Assembly (NCBI GenBank): GCA_039908095.1
Contig: JAMOBJ010000001.1
Coordinates: 248,001-312,000 of the forward strand
Length of the DNA: 64,000 nucleotides
Direction: 5' to 3'
DNA from: Nitrospirae bacterium YQR-1
GTDB lineage: Bacteria > Nitrospirota > Thermodesulfovibrionia > Thermodesulfovibrionales > Magnetobacteriaceae
Each line of letters begins with the position of its first letter. Positions within the stretch are counted from its first letter, which is position 1. The notes under the pieces are model-generated. The model was not told the origin of the DNA. It searched no databases and saw nothing but the letters and a program-made list of their open reading frames with translations. Of this stretch, positions 8,309 to 16,657 are shown piece by piece. The translations under genes were made by a program, and so were the position numbers.

Positions 8309-9517
8309 TTACTCACTCCAACCTGCAAAATACTCCATGTCGAGATCAAATTGATCGAAAAAACCTTTTGGCCATTCACCAAGATTTCCATTACCATCAA
8401 TGACAGGTGAAATTACCTGTGGTATATGTGTTTCATCCTCTTTGGGGCGGCGGTTAAAAAAGTGGATGGCCACATCCTCATGACTTATCTTATTTTTTTT
8501 GACAGCCTTTCGTATGCCGTTTAAGATATGGTCACTGTGAGTTTCCACAATTACCTGCACACCGGAGGCTGCAACCAAACCCAAAAACTCTCCCATCTTA
8601 CTTTGCCCTGCCGGATGCAAATGAGACTCAGGGCTTTCAATCAACACAATGTCACCCTTGCCGGCGCCAAGGCAGGCCGTAATAATAGGCAGTATGTGAG
8701 TAAGGCCATATCCAACGTTTTGAGGTCTGTGAAAATCCCCTCCCTCACTTGAGCGTATTGTCAAGGTCACATAAGGCGTCCCCCTCAAAGACTCTACAAG
8801 AAAACCTGAGCCGGGGAAAAACTCTCCCATCCAGGCATTTACCTGACTCTCAAGGGTTGACGGGTTGCCCTCTTTACATAACATGGGCTCTACTGTTTTA
8901 TATGAAAATTCATTCAGATACCACGGGGTTAATTCCCCGTTTACCCCAACATCTCTTCTGCGATCTGATGTACTAACATTGTATGTTTCCCTTGGGCCTA
9001 GTCTGTCAGCAGATACGTAGGTTAGGTTTTCCAATAAATTTTCATATTTTTTAACTGTTTTATATAATTTTGGCTCTAATTCATTCTCGGAAGTACTAAA
9101 CGGAGAAAAAATAAAATATAATCCTTCATATTCTATTTTCTTTTTAGATTTATGAATATCCTCATCTTTATAGTGGCACTCAACTTCTTGTAAGGGGATA
9201 ACTAAGTTATCCTTATCAGCAGCGTTGAACTTCCAGGAAAAACTATCTTCTTTAAAACTCAATCTTATAGTTAATTCATCCCTTCCGGTTACTTTATCAA
9301 CGATATCACCAGCAGTACCTAAACGTATAACAGAGCCGTGTAACAAAAGTGAATCACTATATGTATTATCAACGGCAGTTTGGTGAAGTAATAACAACGC
9401 CTGTAATATTGAAGATTTCCCTGAAGCGTTAAGGCCGGTAAGTAATGTTAAAGGCGCCAGCGGAAGCCTGAGTCTCTCAAAGCACTTAAAATACTCAAGG
9501 TAGATTTCTGTCAACAT
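8309..9517 (-). CDS. AAA ATPase of the OLD/DUF3696 type (defence-associated)
   Basis: 402 aa SMC/ABC-like ATPase. Seen: Walker A GLNASGKSS at residues 29-37, Walker B with the family signature DIVLIESPESHLHP near residue 295, and the switch histidine in VETHSDHIL near residue 325. The C-terminal 60 residues (ending near PKGFFDQFDLDMEYF) match the DUF3696 tail. There is no TOPRIM nuclease domain, unlike true OLD proteins. Its ATG overlaps the upstream DUF262 stop by one base (TGATG), and its own stop abuts the next gene's ATG. The packing indicates a three-subunit system in which this protein is the motor or sensor. Confidence 0.85.
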   Translation of the reverse strand: MLTEIYLEYFKCFERLRLPLAPLTLLTGLNASGKSSILQALLLLHQTAVDNTYSDSLLLHGSVIRLGTAGDIVDKVTGRDELTIRLSFKEDSFSWKFNAADKDNLVIPLQEVECHYKDEDIHKSKKKIEYEGLYFIFSPFSTSENELEPKLYKTVKKYENLLENLTYVSADRLGPRETYNVSTSDRRRDVGVNGELTPWYLNEFSYKTVEPMLCKEGNPSTLESQVNAWMGEFFPGSGFLVESLRGTPYVTLTIRSSEGGDFHRPQNVGYGLTHILPIITACLGAGKGDIVLIESPESHLHPAGQSKMGEFLGLVAASGVQVIVETHSDHILNGIRKAVKKNKISHEDVAIHFFNRRPKEDETHIPQVISPVIDGNGNLGEWPKGFFDQFDLDMEYFAGWSE

Positions 9518-10635
9518 CAGCCTAAGACCTCTTTAAAGGCATTTTCTGTATAGCTAAATCTTGTATTCACTCTTTTCTTATCATTTGTACCGGAGGTAAT
9601 AGAAGCAACAAAATCCTGATTTTCCATAGTTTTATAAAAAGCGTTGTGAATTAAATCAGCGTTTGCTGCTATCATTTCTTTCTTATACTTTGCCATAAAT
9701 ACGGAATAAACATCAAAAAGAGACACATTAATTATGTTTCTTGCCTGCTCAGGGTTTGAATGTTTTCTAAAAGCGTGTTTGCCAAACACCAGATAATTAT
9801 TCTCCATACTCTGATAAAAAATATCAGAGAGCCCTTTTAATTCATCATCAGTCATTTTATTCATATGCTTAAGTGTTTCTGCAAGAAAACTATCCATGTT
9901 GCCGTCATATGTGTTTGTGCCAAGAAGATAAAACCCGCAAAAACGGTTTATACACTCTCTGTCCCGCATAGTTTTAGAATCAAGGCTGTCTCCGGTTGCC
10001 TTCTTAAATATTTCATTTTGTGCACATTCTTTAAGCCAATTTGTGGCTTTCCCCATATAAATACAATTTCTCATCTGCTGTCTTGAAAGAGGAACTCCGC
10101 CATTTACCCGCTCAAAAATATCCAGCCTTGCCTGTTCCGGCACTTTGGAATCTATAATATACAATATAAGGTTTGTATCTTCTATCCGATTTTGAAACTT
10201 TGGATGGAGGGCGGCAAATGTTTTGCCGTTCAAATTCTTTCTTGGATCAACGAGCCCTTTTAAAGAAAACTCATTATTATGAAAACGGTAGAATGTTGTC
10301 AATCTCTGAAGGCCGTCAACAACAACAGTCATGCCGTCTTCACGCTCGGCCAGATATAACACCGGCAGAGGAATACGCATTAAGACAGACTCTATCAGCT
10401 TGCTTTGTTTATCTACTTCCCAAACGAAATCTCTCTGGAAATCAGGATTTAATATAAACTGCCCGGCCTTTATCCTTCTTAACACGTCATAAACAGTTCT
10501 TGATTGAGTTCTGATCAAAATGTTGTCAATCGGATATTCACCTAACGCATCGGATGGCAAACGATCGTATCCCTCAACATTATCTCCTGACTGGTTTGAC
10601 TCCACAATGCTATTTATTTCCATAGTTCCTTCCAT
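9517..10635 (-). CDS. DUF262 (ParB/GmrS-like) domain protein
   Basis: 372 aa. The N-terminal domain has the DUF262 pattern: FILNPDFQRDFVWE near residue 56, then the signature VVDGLQRLTTFYRF near residue 109. DUF262 is related to ParB/sulfiredoxin folds and to the GmrS half of the type IV restriction enzyme GmrSD, where it binds and hydrolyses nucleotides. The GmrD-type HNH half (DUF1524) is absent. It is the first gene of a minus-strand cassette. The chosen ATG has GGAG 8 bp upstream; an alternative ATG is four codons later. Role in phage defence is inferred from domain and context. Confidence 0.8.
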   Translation of the reverse strand: MEGTMEINSIVESNQSGDNVEGYDRLPSDALGEYPIDNILIRTQSRTVYDVLRRIKAGQFILNPDFQRDFVWEVDKQSKLIESVLMRIPLPVLYLAEREDGMTVVVDGLQRLTTFYRFHNNEFSLKGLVDPRKNLNGKTFAALHPKFQNRIEDTNLILYIIDSKVPEQARLDIFERVNGGVPLSRQQMRNCIYMGKATNWLKECAQNEIFKKATGDSLDSKTMRDRECINRFCGFYLLGTNTYDGNMDSFLAETLKHMNKMTDDELKGLSDIFYQSMENNYLVFGKHAFRKHSNPEQARNIINVSLFDVYSVFMAKYKKEMIAANADLIHNAFYKTMENQDFVASITSGTNDKKRVNTRFSYTENAFKEVLG

Positions 10636-10663
10636 AATATATGCTCCAGTAAAATATATAATT

Positions 10664-10677
10664 TTGATCTATGTCAA
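10664..10677. promoter_or_regulatory. CRP/FNR-like palindrome before the DUF262 cassette
   Basis: TTGATctatGTCAA is one base away from the FNR-type consensus TTGAT-N4-ATCAA. It lies 29 bp upstream of the DUF262 start. On the minus strand it contains TTGACA, which could be a -35 box, although the following AT-rich -10 candidates are spaced poorly. It may be an operator for a CRP/FNR-family regulator; chance occurrence cannot be excluded. Confidence 0.35.
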
Positions 10678-10691
10678 GAAAACAGGTACTT

Positions 10692-11798
10692 TCATCTTAA
10701 AGCATGTGACAAACTTTTGAATAAAACAGAGTTTTCCCTGCGGGTTTTTACTGCTATTCGCAGGTGATTATCGCTTAGTCCATTATAGTCAGCGCAACTT
10801 CTTAATAAAATCCCACGGTCTCGTAGTTTTTCGTAAATATGTGCCGCCCGTTCATGCTTAATCAAATAAAAATTAACGCTTGACGGAAAGTATTGAATTT
10901 CACGCTTATTAAATGATTTTTCGAAAAAAACCTTTTCCTCTTTTAATAAAGCAAACGTGTCACGTTCATATACCTTATCTCTGAGGGCCGTAACCAGCGC
11001 CCTCTGAGCAAGCGTATTAACAGTCCACGGCTCCTTATAAGTTTTCAACAGTTGAACCGTTTTTTTATCTGAAAACACAGCACCGATTCTAAGGCCGCAC
11101 AGTGCATAAAACTTGGTGTATGACTTCAGCACAATAAGATACGGGTTTTTTAAAACATGATCAATTACGCTAAAGCCGCCCGGGTTTTCACTGTGAAGAT
11201 AAAAAAAATCCATAAATGCCTCATCCACAACCAGATAACACCCTGTGGCCTCAGCCGTCTCAGAAATCCTGAGCATATCCGCCTTGTTTATAAACCCGGC
11301 GGTCGGTGTGTTTGGGTTACAAAGAAATGCAATATCCCTGTCCTTGAGCTTCTCGGTAAAGGCAGAGACGTCTAATTTGAAATTGTCCGTCTCTTTCAGC
11401 ATCATCACGGACAAGTCACTAACTCCATACATTCTTAACGCATTTTCGTACTCGCTGAAGGTGGGAGCAACAAGAAGCGCCCGTTGAGGCTTCAGAGCAC
11501 GTACAATTAAGTATATCAACTCGGTGCTGCCGTTGCCACAGAGTATATTTTCCGTACCGGCCACGTAACGCTCAGACAGCACTCTTGTCAATCGCCGGCT
11601 TTCAGGGTCAGGGTAATTGCTCAGAAATTTAAGGTACTTCCGCATCTCAGCTCTTACCTTTTTAGAGACGCCATGAGGGTTGGGGGACGAGCTGAAATCA
11701 ATTATTTTTCTCTCCGGTATTTTTAACTTCTCAGCCGCAGAGTAAATATCACCTCCATGCAGGCCGGACACTACACAACACTCATCAGGCCTTCCCAA
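10692..11798 (-). CDS. cobD: L-threonine-O-3-phosphate decarboxylase-like aminotransferase (CobD)
   Basis: 368 aa PLP enzyme of fold type I. It starts with the cobalamin-type signature HGGD (residue 14) and DFSSSPNPHG (residue 34), which separate CobD from histidinol-phosphate aminotransferase (HisC). The PLP lysine is in VLKSYTKFYALCGLRIG near residue 225. CobD makes aminopropanol phosphate for the lower-ligand arm of cobalamin. HisC activity is the alternative. B12 need fits the B12-dependent ribonucleotide reductase in this window. It overlaps the upstream receiver-like gene by 14 bp. Confidence 0.8.
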   Translation of the reverse strand: MGRPDECCVVSGLHGGDIYSAAEKLKIPERKIIDFSSSPNPHGVSKKVRAEMRKYLKFLSNYPDPESRRLTRVLSERYVAGTENILCGNGSTELIYLIVRALKPQRALLVAPTFSEYENALRMYGVSDLSVMMLKETDNFKLDVSAFTEKLKDRDIAFLCNPNTPTAGFINKADMLRISETAEATGCYLVVDEAFMDFFYLHSENPGGFSVIDHVLKNPYLIVLKSYTKFYALCGLRIGAVFSDKKTVQLLKTYKEPWTVNTLAQRALVTALRDKVYERDTFALLKEEKVFFEKSFNKREIQYFPSSVNFYLIKHERAAHIYEKLRDRGILLRSCADYNGLSDNHLRIAVKTRRENSVLFKSLSHALR

Positions 11799-12264
11799 TG
11801 TCTGTAAGAATACCCTTCATTACTTTATAAAACAGGTCGTTTTCGGAGATAGCCTTATTGAGAATTACTTTTAAATTCGGTAGATCCTTTACGTTTATAA
11901 TCACATTTACACTCTTTGTATAAGCAGTCATATTGTCCAGCGTCTTATAATTATTGCCGATAAGGGCTAAAAACACCTTTCTCCTGTTATTTATGGGCAT
12001 TGTTTGAAATGTTTCAAGAAGTTCATTTCTGCCGGCGTCCCCTCCACCAAACACCTCATCAAGGACCAGAACGTCATACTGGTTGTACCTGATACGTTCA
12101 AAGGCGTCCTCTAAATTAGGTGATATGACAACATTATATTTCAAATCATTAAGGGTATCGCTTATGAGTTTAAGATGCTCCTTATTTTCGACACACACCA
12201 TAGATTCCTTAAATCCTTCAGTGTAGTGCTCAAAGTTCATTCCCTGGTAGTCTTGCGTTGGCAT
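11785..12264 (-). CDS. Receiver-like protein of the pilT cluster
   Basis: 159 aa. Residues 18-115 look like a response-regulator receiver: a predicted phosphoacceptor Asp in YDVLVLDEVFGGGD and alternating beta-alpha segments. The acidic pair expected after strand 1 is replaced by ENKEH, and the usual lysine near the end is not clear, so it may be a pseudo-receiver. It has no output domain. It lies between a PilT paralogue (18 bp gap) and cobD (overlap 14 bp), so a role in controlling pilus retraction is plausible but unproven. Confidence 0.65.
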   Translation of the reverse strand: MPTQDYQGMNFEHYTEGFKESMVCVENKEHLKLISDTLNDLKYNVVISPNLEDAFERIRYNQYDVLVLDEVFGGGDAGRNELLETFQTMPINNRRKVFLALIGNNYKTLDNMTAYTKSVNVIINVKDLPNLKVILNKAISENDLFYKVMKGILTDIGKA

Positions 12265-12281
12265 AAGATTCGTCTCCTCTT

Positions 12282-13481
12282 TTATCTTCCCTGAGGCGGT
12301 CTGTTTGGCAATTTAGCCTTACGTGCGTATTCTCTATCCAGTGACAAGTCCTCAATGTCGGTGGTTTTCTCGCCCCTGGTACTCTTTACCGTGTCTATGC
12401 CGCGGCCAACCAGAGCCTTTCTTGAGGCATATGCCATTGCCGTCTCCTCGGTAATGAGCCCTACCCTGTAGAGGTTCACTATGGACTTGTCAAAGGTCTG
12501 CATTCCGTAGGTTTCACCGGCGTCTATTATTTCGTAGAAGGTCTTACCCTCCGACTCACCGTTTATAAGACTGTCTTTTACCCTTATGTTTGTTTTCATA
12601 ATTTCAATGGCGGCCACCCGGCCCCCGCCTACTTTTGGAAGCAGCCGCTGACTTACTATCCACCTGACCGTGTCCGAGAGGCGGTTTCTTACCAACACTT
12701 CCTCTTCTTTATCAAACATGCCGATTATTCTGTTTATTGTCTGGCCGGCATCTATAGTGTGGAGTGTGGAAAGCACAAGGTGTCCGGTTTCAGCCGCCGT
12801 CATGCCGATTTCAACCGTTTCACGGTCTCTCATCTCTCCAACCAGAATGACCTTGGGAGCTTGCCTCAGCGCCGCCCTTAACCCACTTGAAAATGCATCA
12901 AAATCCAAACCCATCTCCCTCTGGTTAAACGTTGCCTTCTTATGCGGATGGACAAACTCTACAGGGTCCTCAAGGGTAAGAACGTGCACTTGTTTGTTTT
13001 CGTTAATTATATTTAAAACTGCGGCAAGCGTTGAGGATTTACCACTGCCGGTTGCCCCTGTTATAAGGACAAGTCCGTTTTTTTCCTCCGCAATCTGTCC
13101 TAAAACCTTTGGAACTTTTAAATCGGCAAGTGTTGGTATTCTTGTTTCAAGCTTTCTCAGAACGATGGAATAATTCCCGCGTTGTGAAAATATATTGACT
13201 CTGAACCGGGCCTTGCCCGGAAGGGAATAAGATAAATCACAAGAGCCTTGTTTCAAAAGATTTTCTGTAAGCCGCCTGTCGGAATTTATCAGGTTCAGAG
13301 CAAACATTTCCGTCTGAAACGGCGTTAATTCCTCTATCGGCATTTCTTCCAGATGTACCGGTAATAAGACGCCGGATGATTCCACCTGAAGGGGCTTACC
13401 AACAGTAAGGTTAAGGTCGGAAACATTTGCCGCACTTTCCAGCATTCCTGAAAGGATAAAATCTACCTCGGCTCTTCTCAT
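12282..13481 (-). CDS. PilT/PilU-type pilus retraction ATPase (second copy)
   Basis: 399 aa secretion ATPase. Seen: Walker A GATGSGKSST at 142-151, the Asp box and Walker B in VILVGEMRDRETVEIGM near residue 212, and the His box LSTLHTIDA near residue 239. It is longer than PilT, with a basic C-terminal tail (RKAKLPNRPPQGR), as is common for PilU-like accessory retraction ATPases. It lies 24 bp after the first pilT. Two tandem retraction motors suggest type IV pilus twitching or adhesion. No other pil genes are nearby. Confidence 0.85.
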   Translation of the reverse strand: MRRAEVDFILSGMLESAANVSDLNLTVGKPLQVESSGVLLPVHLEEMPIEELTPFQTEMFALNLINSDRRLTENLLKQGSCDLSYSLPGKARFRVNIFSQRGNYSIVLRKLETRIPTLADLKVPKVLGQIAEEKNGLVLITGATGSGKSSTLAAVLNIINENKQVHVLTLEDPVEFVHPHKKATFNQREMGLDFDAFSSGLRAALRQAPKVILVGEMRDRETVEIGMTAAETGHLVLSTLHTIDAGQTINRIIGMFDKEEEVLVRNRLSDTVRWIVSQRLLPKVGGGRVAAIEIMKTNIRVKDSLINGESEGKTFYEIIDAGETYGMQTFDKSIVNLYRVGLITEETAMAYASRKALVGRGIDTVKSTRGEKTTDIEDLSLDREYARKAKLPNRPPQGR

Positions 13482-13505
13482 AGTTATATCACCTCTTTCT
13501 TTTTT

Positions 13506-14579
13506 TTAAAAGTCCGGCGGCGGTTCTTTCAAAAATGGAATAAACCGTTTTTTGTCCATCGATTTATCATAGGCATCCTCGGGGGATATCCATCCCTTTT
13601 GAAGTAAGTCAAGGATGGCGTCATCAAGGGTCACCATGCCGAGTTTCCTACCGGTTTGCATGACTGAGGCAAGCTGCGGTGTTTTTGCCTCCCTGATAAG
13701 GTTTGCAGCCGCATAAGTTATAACCAGAATTTCAAGCGCAGCGCAGCGGCCTTTTTTATCTATACGTTTGAACAGGTTCTGGGCAACCACACCTTTTAAG
13801 GCCTCCGAGAGGGTTGTGCGAATCTGTGCCTGCTGGTTAGCCGGAAAGACGTCTATTACTCTGTCAACGGTCTTGGTAGCGCTCTGTGTATGCAGGGTGC
13901 CAAAGACAAGATGTCCGGTTGAGGCCGCCTCAAGGGCAAGCTGTATTGTTTCAAGGTCTCTCATTTCGCCGACAAGTATTATGTCAGGGTCTTCACGCAG
14001 TGCCCCTCTCAGGGCTGCCGAAAATGATTTGGTGTGAAGGCCGACCTCTCTGTGGTTTACGATACAGCTTGCGCTTTTATGGACAAACTCCACCGGATCC
14101 TCTATGGTCAGAATATGGTCTTTTCTGTTTTTATTAGCATAGTCAACAATGGCGGCAAGTGTTGTTGACTTGCCGCTTCCGGTGGGCCCGGTTACAAGCA
14201 CAAGCCCCTTATTAAGCATAGCAAACTTTTTACACACCGGAGGCAGCCCAAGCTCGTCAACCGTGGCTATTTTTTCCGGTATTTGCCTGAAGACGGCGCC
14301 GACTCCCCATTTCTGTTGAAAAAAGTTAGACCTAAATCTGCCTAACTTTGGTATTTCATAGGCAAAGTCAACATCACCGGTTTCCTCATACTGCTTAACT
14401 TTGTCCTCGGGGGCTATTTCATAAAGCATACCCTTGAGCTCATCGTTTTCAAGCTCTTTGTACTTTATACGCTCCATCTCCCCGCGGATACGCAGTATAG
14501 GCTGAGAGCCCGACACCATGTGTAAGTCCGATGCACCCTGCTCATTCATTAGCTTAAAAAAGGCATCTATTTTTGCCAT
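13506..14579 (-). CDS. pilT: Twitching motility ATPase PilT
   Basis: 357 aa hexameric ATPase that depolymerises type IV pili at the inner membrane. Walker A GPTGSGKSTT is at 131-140, Walker B with Asp box in DIILVGEMRDLETIQLALEA near residue 200, and the His box FGTLHTQSA near residue 227. The retraction signature AIRNLIRE is represented by AAANLIREAKTPQ near residue 293. Length is typical. It is the first gene of the minus-strand unit pilT-pilU-receiver-cobD. Confidence 0.92.
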   Translation of the reverse strand: MAKIDAFFKLMNEQGASDLHMVSGSQPILRIRGEMERIKYKELENDELKGMLYEIAPEDKVKQYEETGDVDFAYEIPKLGRFRSNFFQQKWGVGAVFRQIPEKIATVDELGLPPVCKKFAMLNKGLVLVTGPTGSGKSTTLAAIVDYANKNRKDHILTIEDPVEFVHKSASCIVNHREVGLHTKSFSAALRGALREDPDIILVGEMRDLETIQLALEAASTGHLVFGTLHTQSATKTVDRVIDVFPANQQAQIRTTLSEALKGVVAQNLFKRIDKKGRCAALEILVITYAAANLIREAKTPQLASVMQTGRKLGMVTLDDAILDLLQKGWISPEDAYDKSMDKKRFIPFLKEPPPDF

Positions 14580-14671
14580 TAAGACCTCCGCCCTCGCATG
14601 TCTTTATAAAAAGCATTCACCCACCTTCAACGCAAGTGTATCAAATATATCATGGCTTTGTCAAAAGGGCG

Positions 14672-14693
14672 AATTGCCTCATCAAAAAACTAT
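14672..14693. repeat. 22-bp repeat fragment shared with 52996-53017
   Basis: A 22-bp segment (AATTGCCTCATC followed by AAAAAACTAT) occurs identically here and at 52996-53017, both in non-coding DNA. At the second site it sits just beside a copy of the TIR repeat family. Here it is followed by a stretch rich in short GC segments that is not coding. It is probably a piece of a decayed mobile element. Confidence 0.45.
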
Positions 14694-14831
14694 ACGAAAA
14701 AGTACGCCTGCTTCGCTTGCCCCTTGCAGCCTGTGTTTACTTCTGACGTGTTTGTTGTAGGGGCTACCCCTTCTTTCCATATCAATAGTTTCTCTCTAAC
14801 AAAAGCACCGGTACCGGAGGAAAGGACGCTC

Positions 14832-15797
14832 TTAGGCCCATCTCCACAGGGAAATAACAAAAAGCACTGCAAAAACCAAAAACAGATTCATATATACAAA
14901 AAAGAAAAACAACCGCTTATGAAAAGGTTCCTTTGCTGTTTTCTGCTCTTGTACCAACTCACCGACAACCGGATACCTCGATAGTTTATCCTCTCCGTGA
15001 GGCGCTTGTTTCAGCGACTCCGTGTGGTCAAAACCGGCTGGATGTTTTCCGGCATGTTTGCCGTCTTTCCACATCCTGCTGGCGGTAAGGTCATAAATAT
15101 TCCCTTTATACTGAACATATGCAGGCCTGCCGTCCTTACCGTCACATTTTGCAATTTCCTCCGGCGTAAAAAAGCCCTTTTTAGTGTCAACTGTGCCCGC
15201 CACTGCCTCCTTAAGTTTCTTGCCGATAAAAAAAGTAACTATTGCCGCCGTTGTCACCATCAATATGTAAATAAGTATTTTTATGGTTAAAAGAACTCCA
15301 AATTTTGTATGAAATAGTGTCTGTAAATTACTGATCCGAGCTATGGTCAAAAGAAACCCTGTGATACCCACAGCACAAATAGAAATCCAGCCAAGAGTCA
15401 GCTCTCCGCGTGGAAGCCCCCGTGAAGCATAGGCAGGCTTTAACAGAATATGCACATAAAGTATCGCACCAAACCACGTAACGCCCCCTGTTATGTGTAA
15501 AAAACCAACAATAAACCTGATTATCTTCTGAGCGGTTGTACGCTCCAACCCCTTGCCTTTGCTAAATAGCTCTGTCTTATAGGCTTCTCCCTCAGCTGTT
15601 AATTTCCCGCCGCCGTCGGAATCTATATGGCAGTACCGGCATTCTTTTTTTGTCTTTTCGGAAAACTCGCTATAGGCAAACGAATTACCGCTGACAATTA
15701 TAACAACAGACAAAGCAACAATGGTTGCTTTAGCAGACTTAATAAACATCCGATATTGTAAATATTTGCCAAAAAATACGCAAGTACATAAATACAT
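14832..15797 (-). CDS. Membrane cytochrome fusion: CxxCH motif, CopD-like helices, cytochrome b5-like domain
   Basis: 321 aa in three parts. After a signal-like hydrophobic segment there is one haem c motif CRYCH (53-57). Residues about 90-195 hold four membrane helices with His residues (GFLHITGGVTWFGAILYVHI), resembling CopD/DUF4149 membrane proteins. Residues about 205-275 match a cytochrome b5-like haem/steroid-binding domain (EEIAKCDGKDGRPAYVQY, then APHGEDKL). A final helix lies at 297-319. The gene probably encodes a membrane electron carrier with more than one haem. An alternative start at 15749 gives a cleaner signal peptide. It is 31 bp after fmdE. Confidence 0.7.
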   Translation of the reverse strand: MYLCTCVFFGKYLQYRMFIKSAKATIVALSVVIIVSGNSFAYSEFSEKTKKECRYCHIDSDGGGKLTAEGEAYKTELFSKGKGLERTTAQKIIRFIVGFLHITGGVTWFGAILYVHILLKPAYASRGLPRGELTLGWISICAVGITGFLLTIARISNLQTLFHTKFGVLLTIKILIYILMVTTAAIVTFFIGKKLKEAVAGTVDTKKGFFTPEEIAKCDGKDGRPAYVQYKGNIYDLTASRMWKDGKHAGKHPAGFDHTESLKQAPHGEDKLSRYPVVGELVQEQKTAKEPFHKRLFFFFVYMNLFLVFAVLFVISLWRWA

Positions 15798-15828
15798 GGC
15801 TTGTAACTTCTCTTCAACCTCAGCGTTA

Positions 15829-16416
15829 TTACAGTTTTTTGTAGTAAGCGTTGTTGTGAAAGCACGCCTTACACACTGCTTTGCCGTCTTTTTCTATATG
15901 TCTCATGTCTTGCACAAATTCACCGCAAAGGTGGCACTGAAGTCTCTTGAGAGGCCGTCCGGGCATGTCCTCAGGAGCAATAGATACGACAACATCTGTT
16001 AAGTCAAAAAGCTCCTCGTTTTTCATAATCATATAGGCCTGAAGCTGAGCCTTATGAGTGTCTGTCTCATCCGGGAAATACTCTGTAGATTTAAGGCGGG
16101 AATCCTCTCTTGCCACAATTCTGACAGCGTGGCCGGTCTTTAGATTGACAAAAGTTGCCGCCATCTTGCCGTAATCCATAAACTTAAGGGACCGCTTTCC
16201 AAGGCTTGCTCCTGTAACCGACTGTATAGCATCTGTGGCGCAACGGTCAATTTCCACATACACAATGAAATCTTTTCTTTGCGTGTTCTTTGGGTCGGTG
16301 ATACCAATTGAGTTAAGCCCCAGCATGGATAGACGCACACCAAGGACCTGCCCTGGACACAGGTGACCATGTATTCTTACCGACTCTTCTAAAAGTGCAT
16401 CAAAATCATCTGACAT
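15829..16416 (-). CDS. FmdE-family protein with C-terminal zinc ribbon
   Basis: 195 aa. The N-terminal FmdE domain has the signature HGHLCPGQVLG at residues 16-26 and DRCATDAIQSVTGASLGKRS near residue 63. The C-terminus carries two CxxC pairs (CHLC near 161, CKAC near 184) forming a TraR/DksA-like zinc ribbon. FmdE proteins accompany tungsten formylmethanofuran dehydrogenases in methanogens but are widespread in anaerobes without methanogenesis, where function is unknown. It shares a unit with the cytochrome fusion downstream. Confidence 0.85.
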   Translation of the reverse strand: MSDDFDALLEESVRIHGHLCPGQVLGVRLSMLGLNSIGITDPKNTQRKDFIVYVEIDRCATDAIQSVTGASLGKRSLKFMDYGKMAATFVNLKTGHAVRIVAREDSRLKSTEYFPDETDTHKAQLQAYMIMKNEELFDLTDVVVSIAPEDMPGRPLKRLQCHLCGEFVQDMRHIEKDGKAVCKACFHNNAYYKKL

Positions 16417-16515
16417 TTCTTTAACTTACCCATTTAACCATGCTGTTGTCCCCTAAGTCAAGATGTGCCCTGTGGTTTTTGTGGACAGTCCTCTTAATGA
16501 GATATAAACGGCCTT

Positions 16516-16657
16516 ATACCAAGTTGCATTCATTCGATTAACTTTGTTGGCTTCGTCTAAAGCTCCTTGACGTCTCCCCTAAAGGGGAATCCCCTGTTAA
16601 GGGGAGGTGTCGCTTTTTCCTTGCCGCCTCGTTACTCTTTTGACTGCAACTTGGTAT
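16516..16657. repeat. Complete TIR repeat (MITE-like), 142 bp
   Basis: Perfect 13-bp terminal inverted repeats, ATACCAAGTTGCA (16516-16528) and TGCAACTTGGTAT (16645-16657). The left arm continues with ATTCATTCGATTAACTTTG, found in reverse at 24274-24317. The interior has a GC-rich hairpin of CCCCT/AGGGG type. No transposase is encoded, so it would need one in trans. Its right edge supplies the stop codon of the kinase gene at 16657-18285. This is the most intact copy in the window. Confidence 0.75.
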
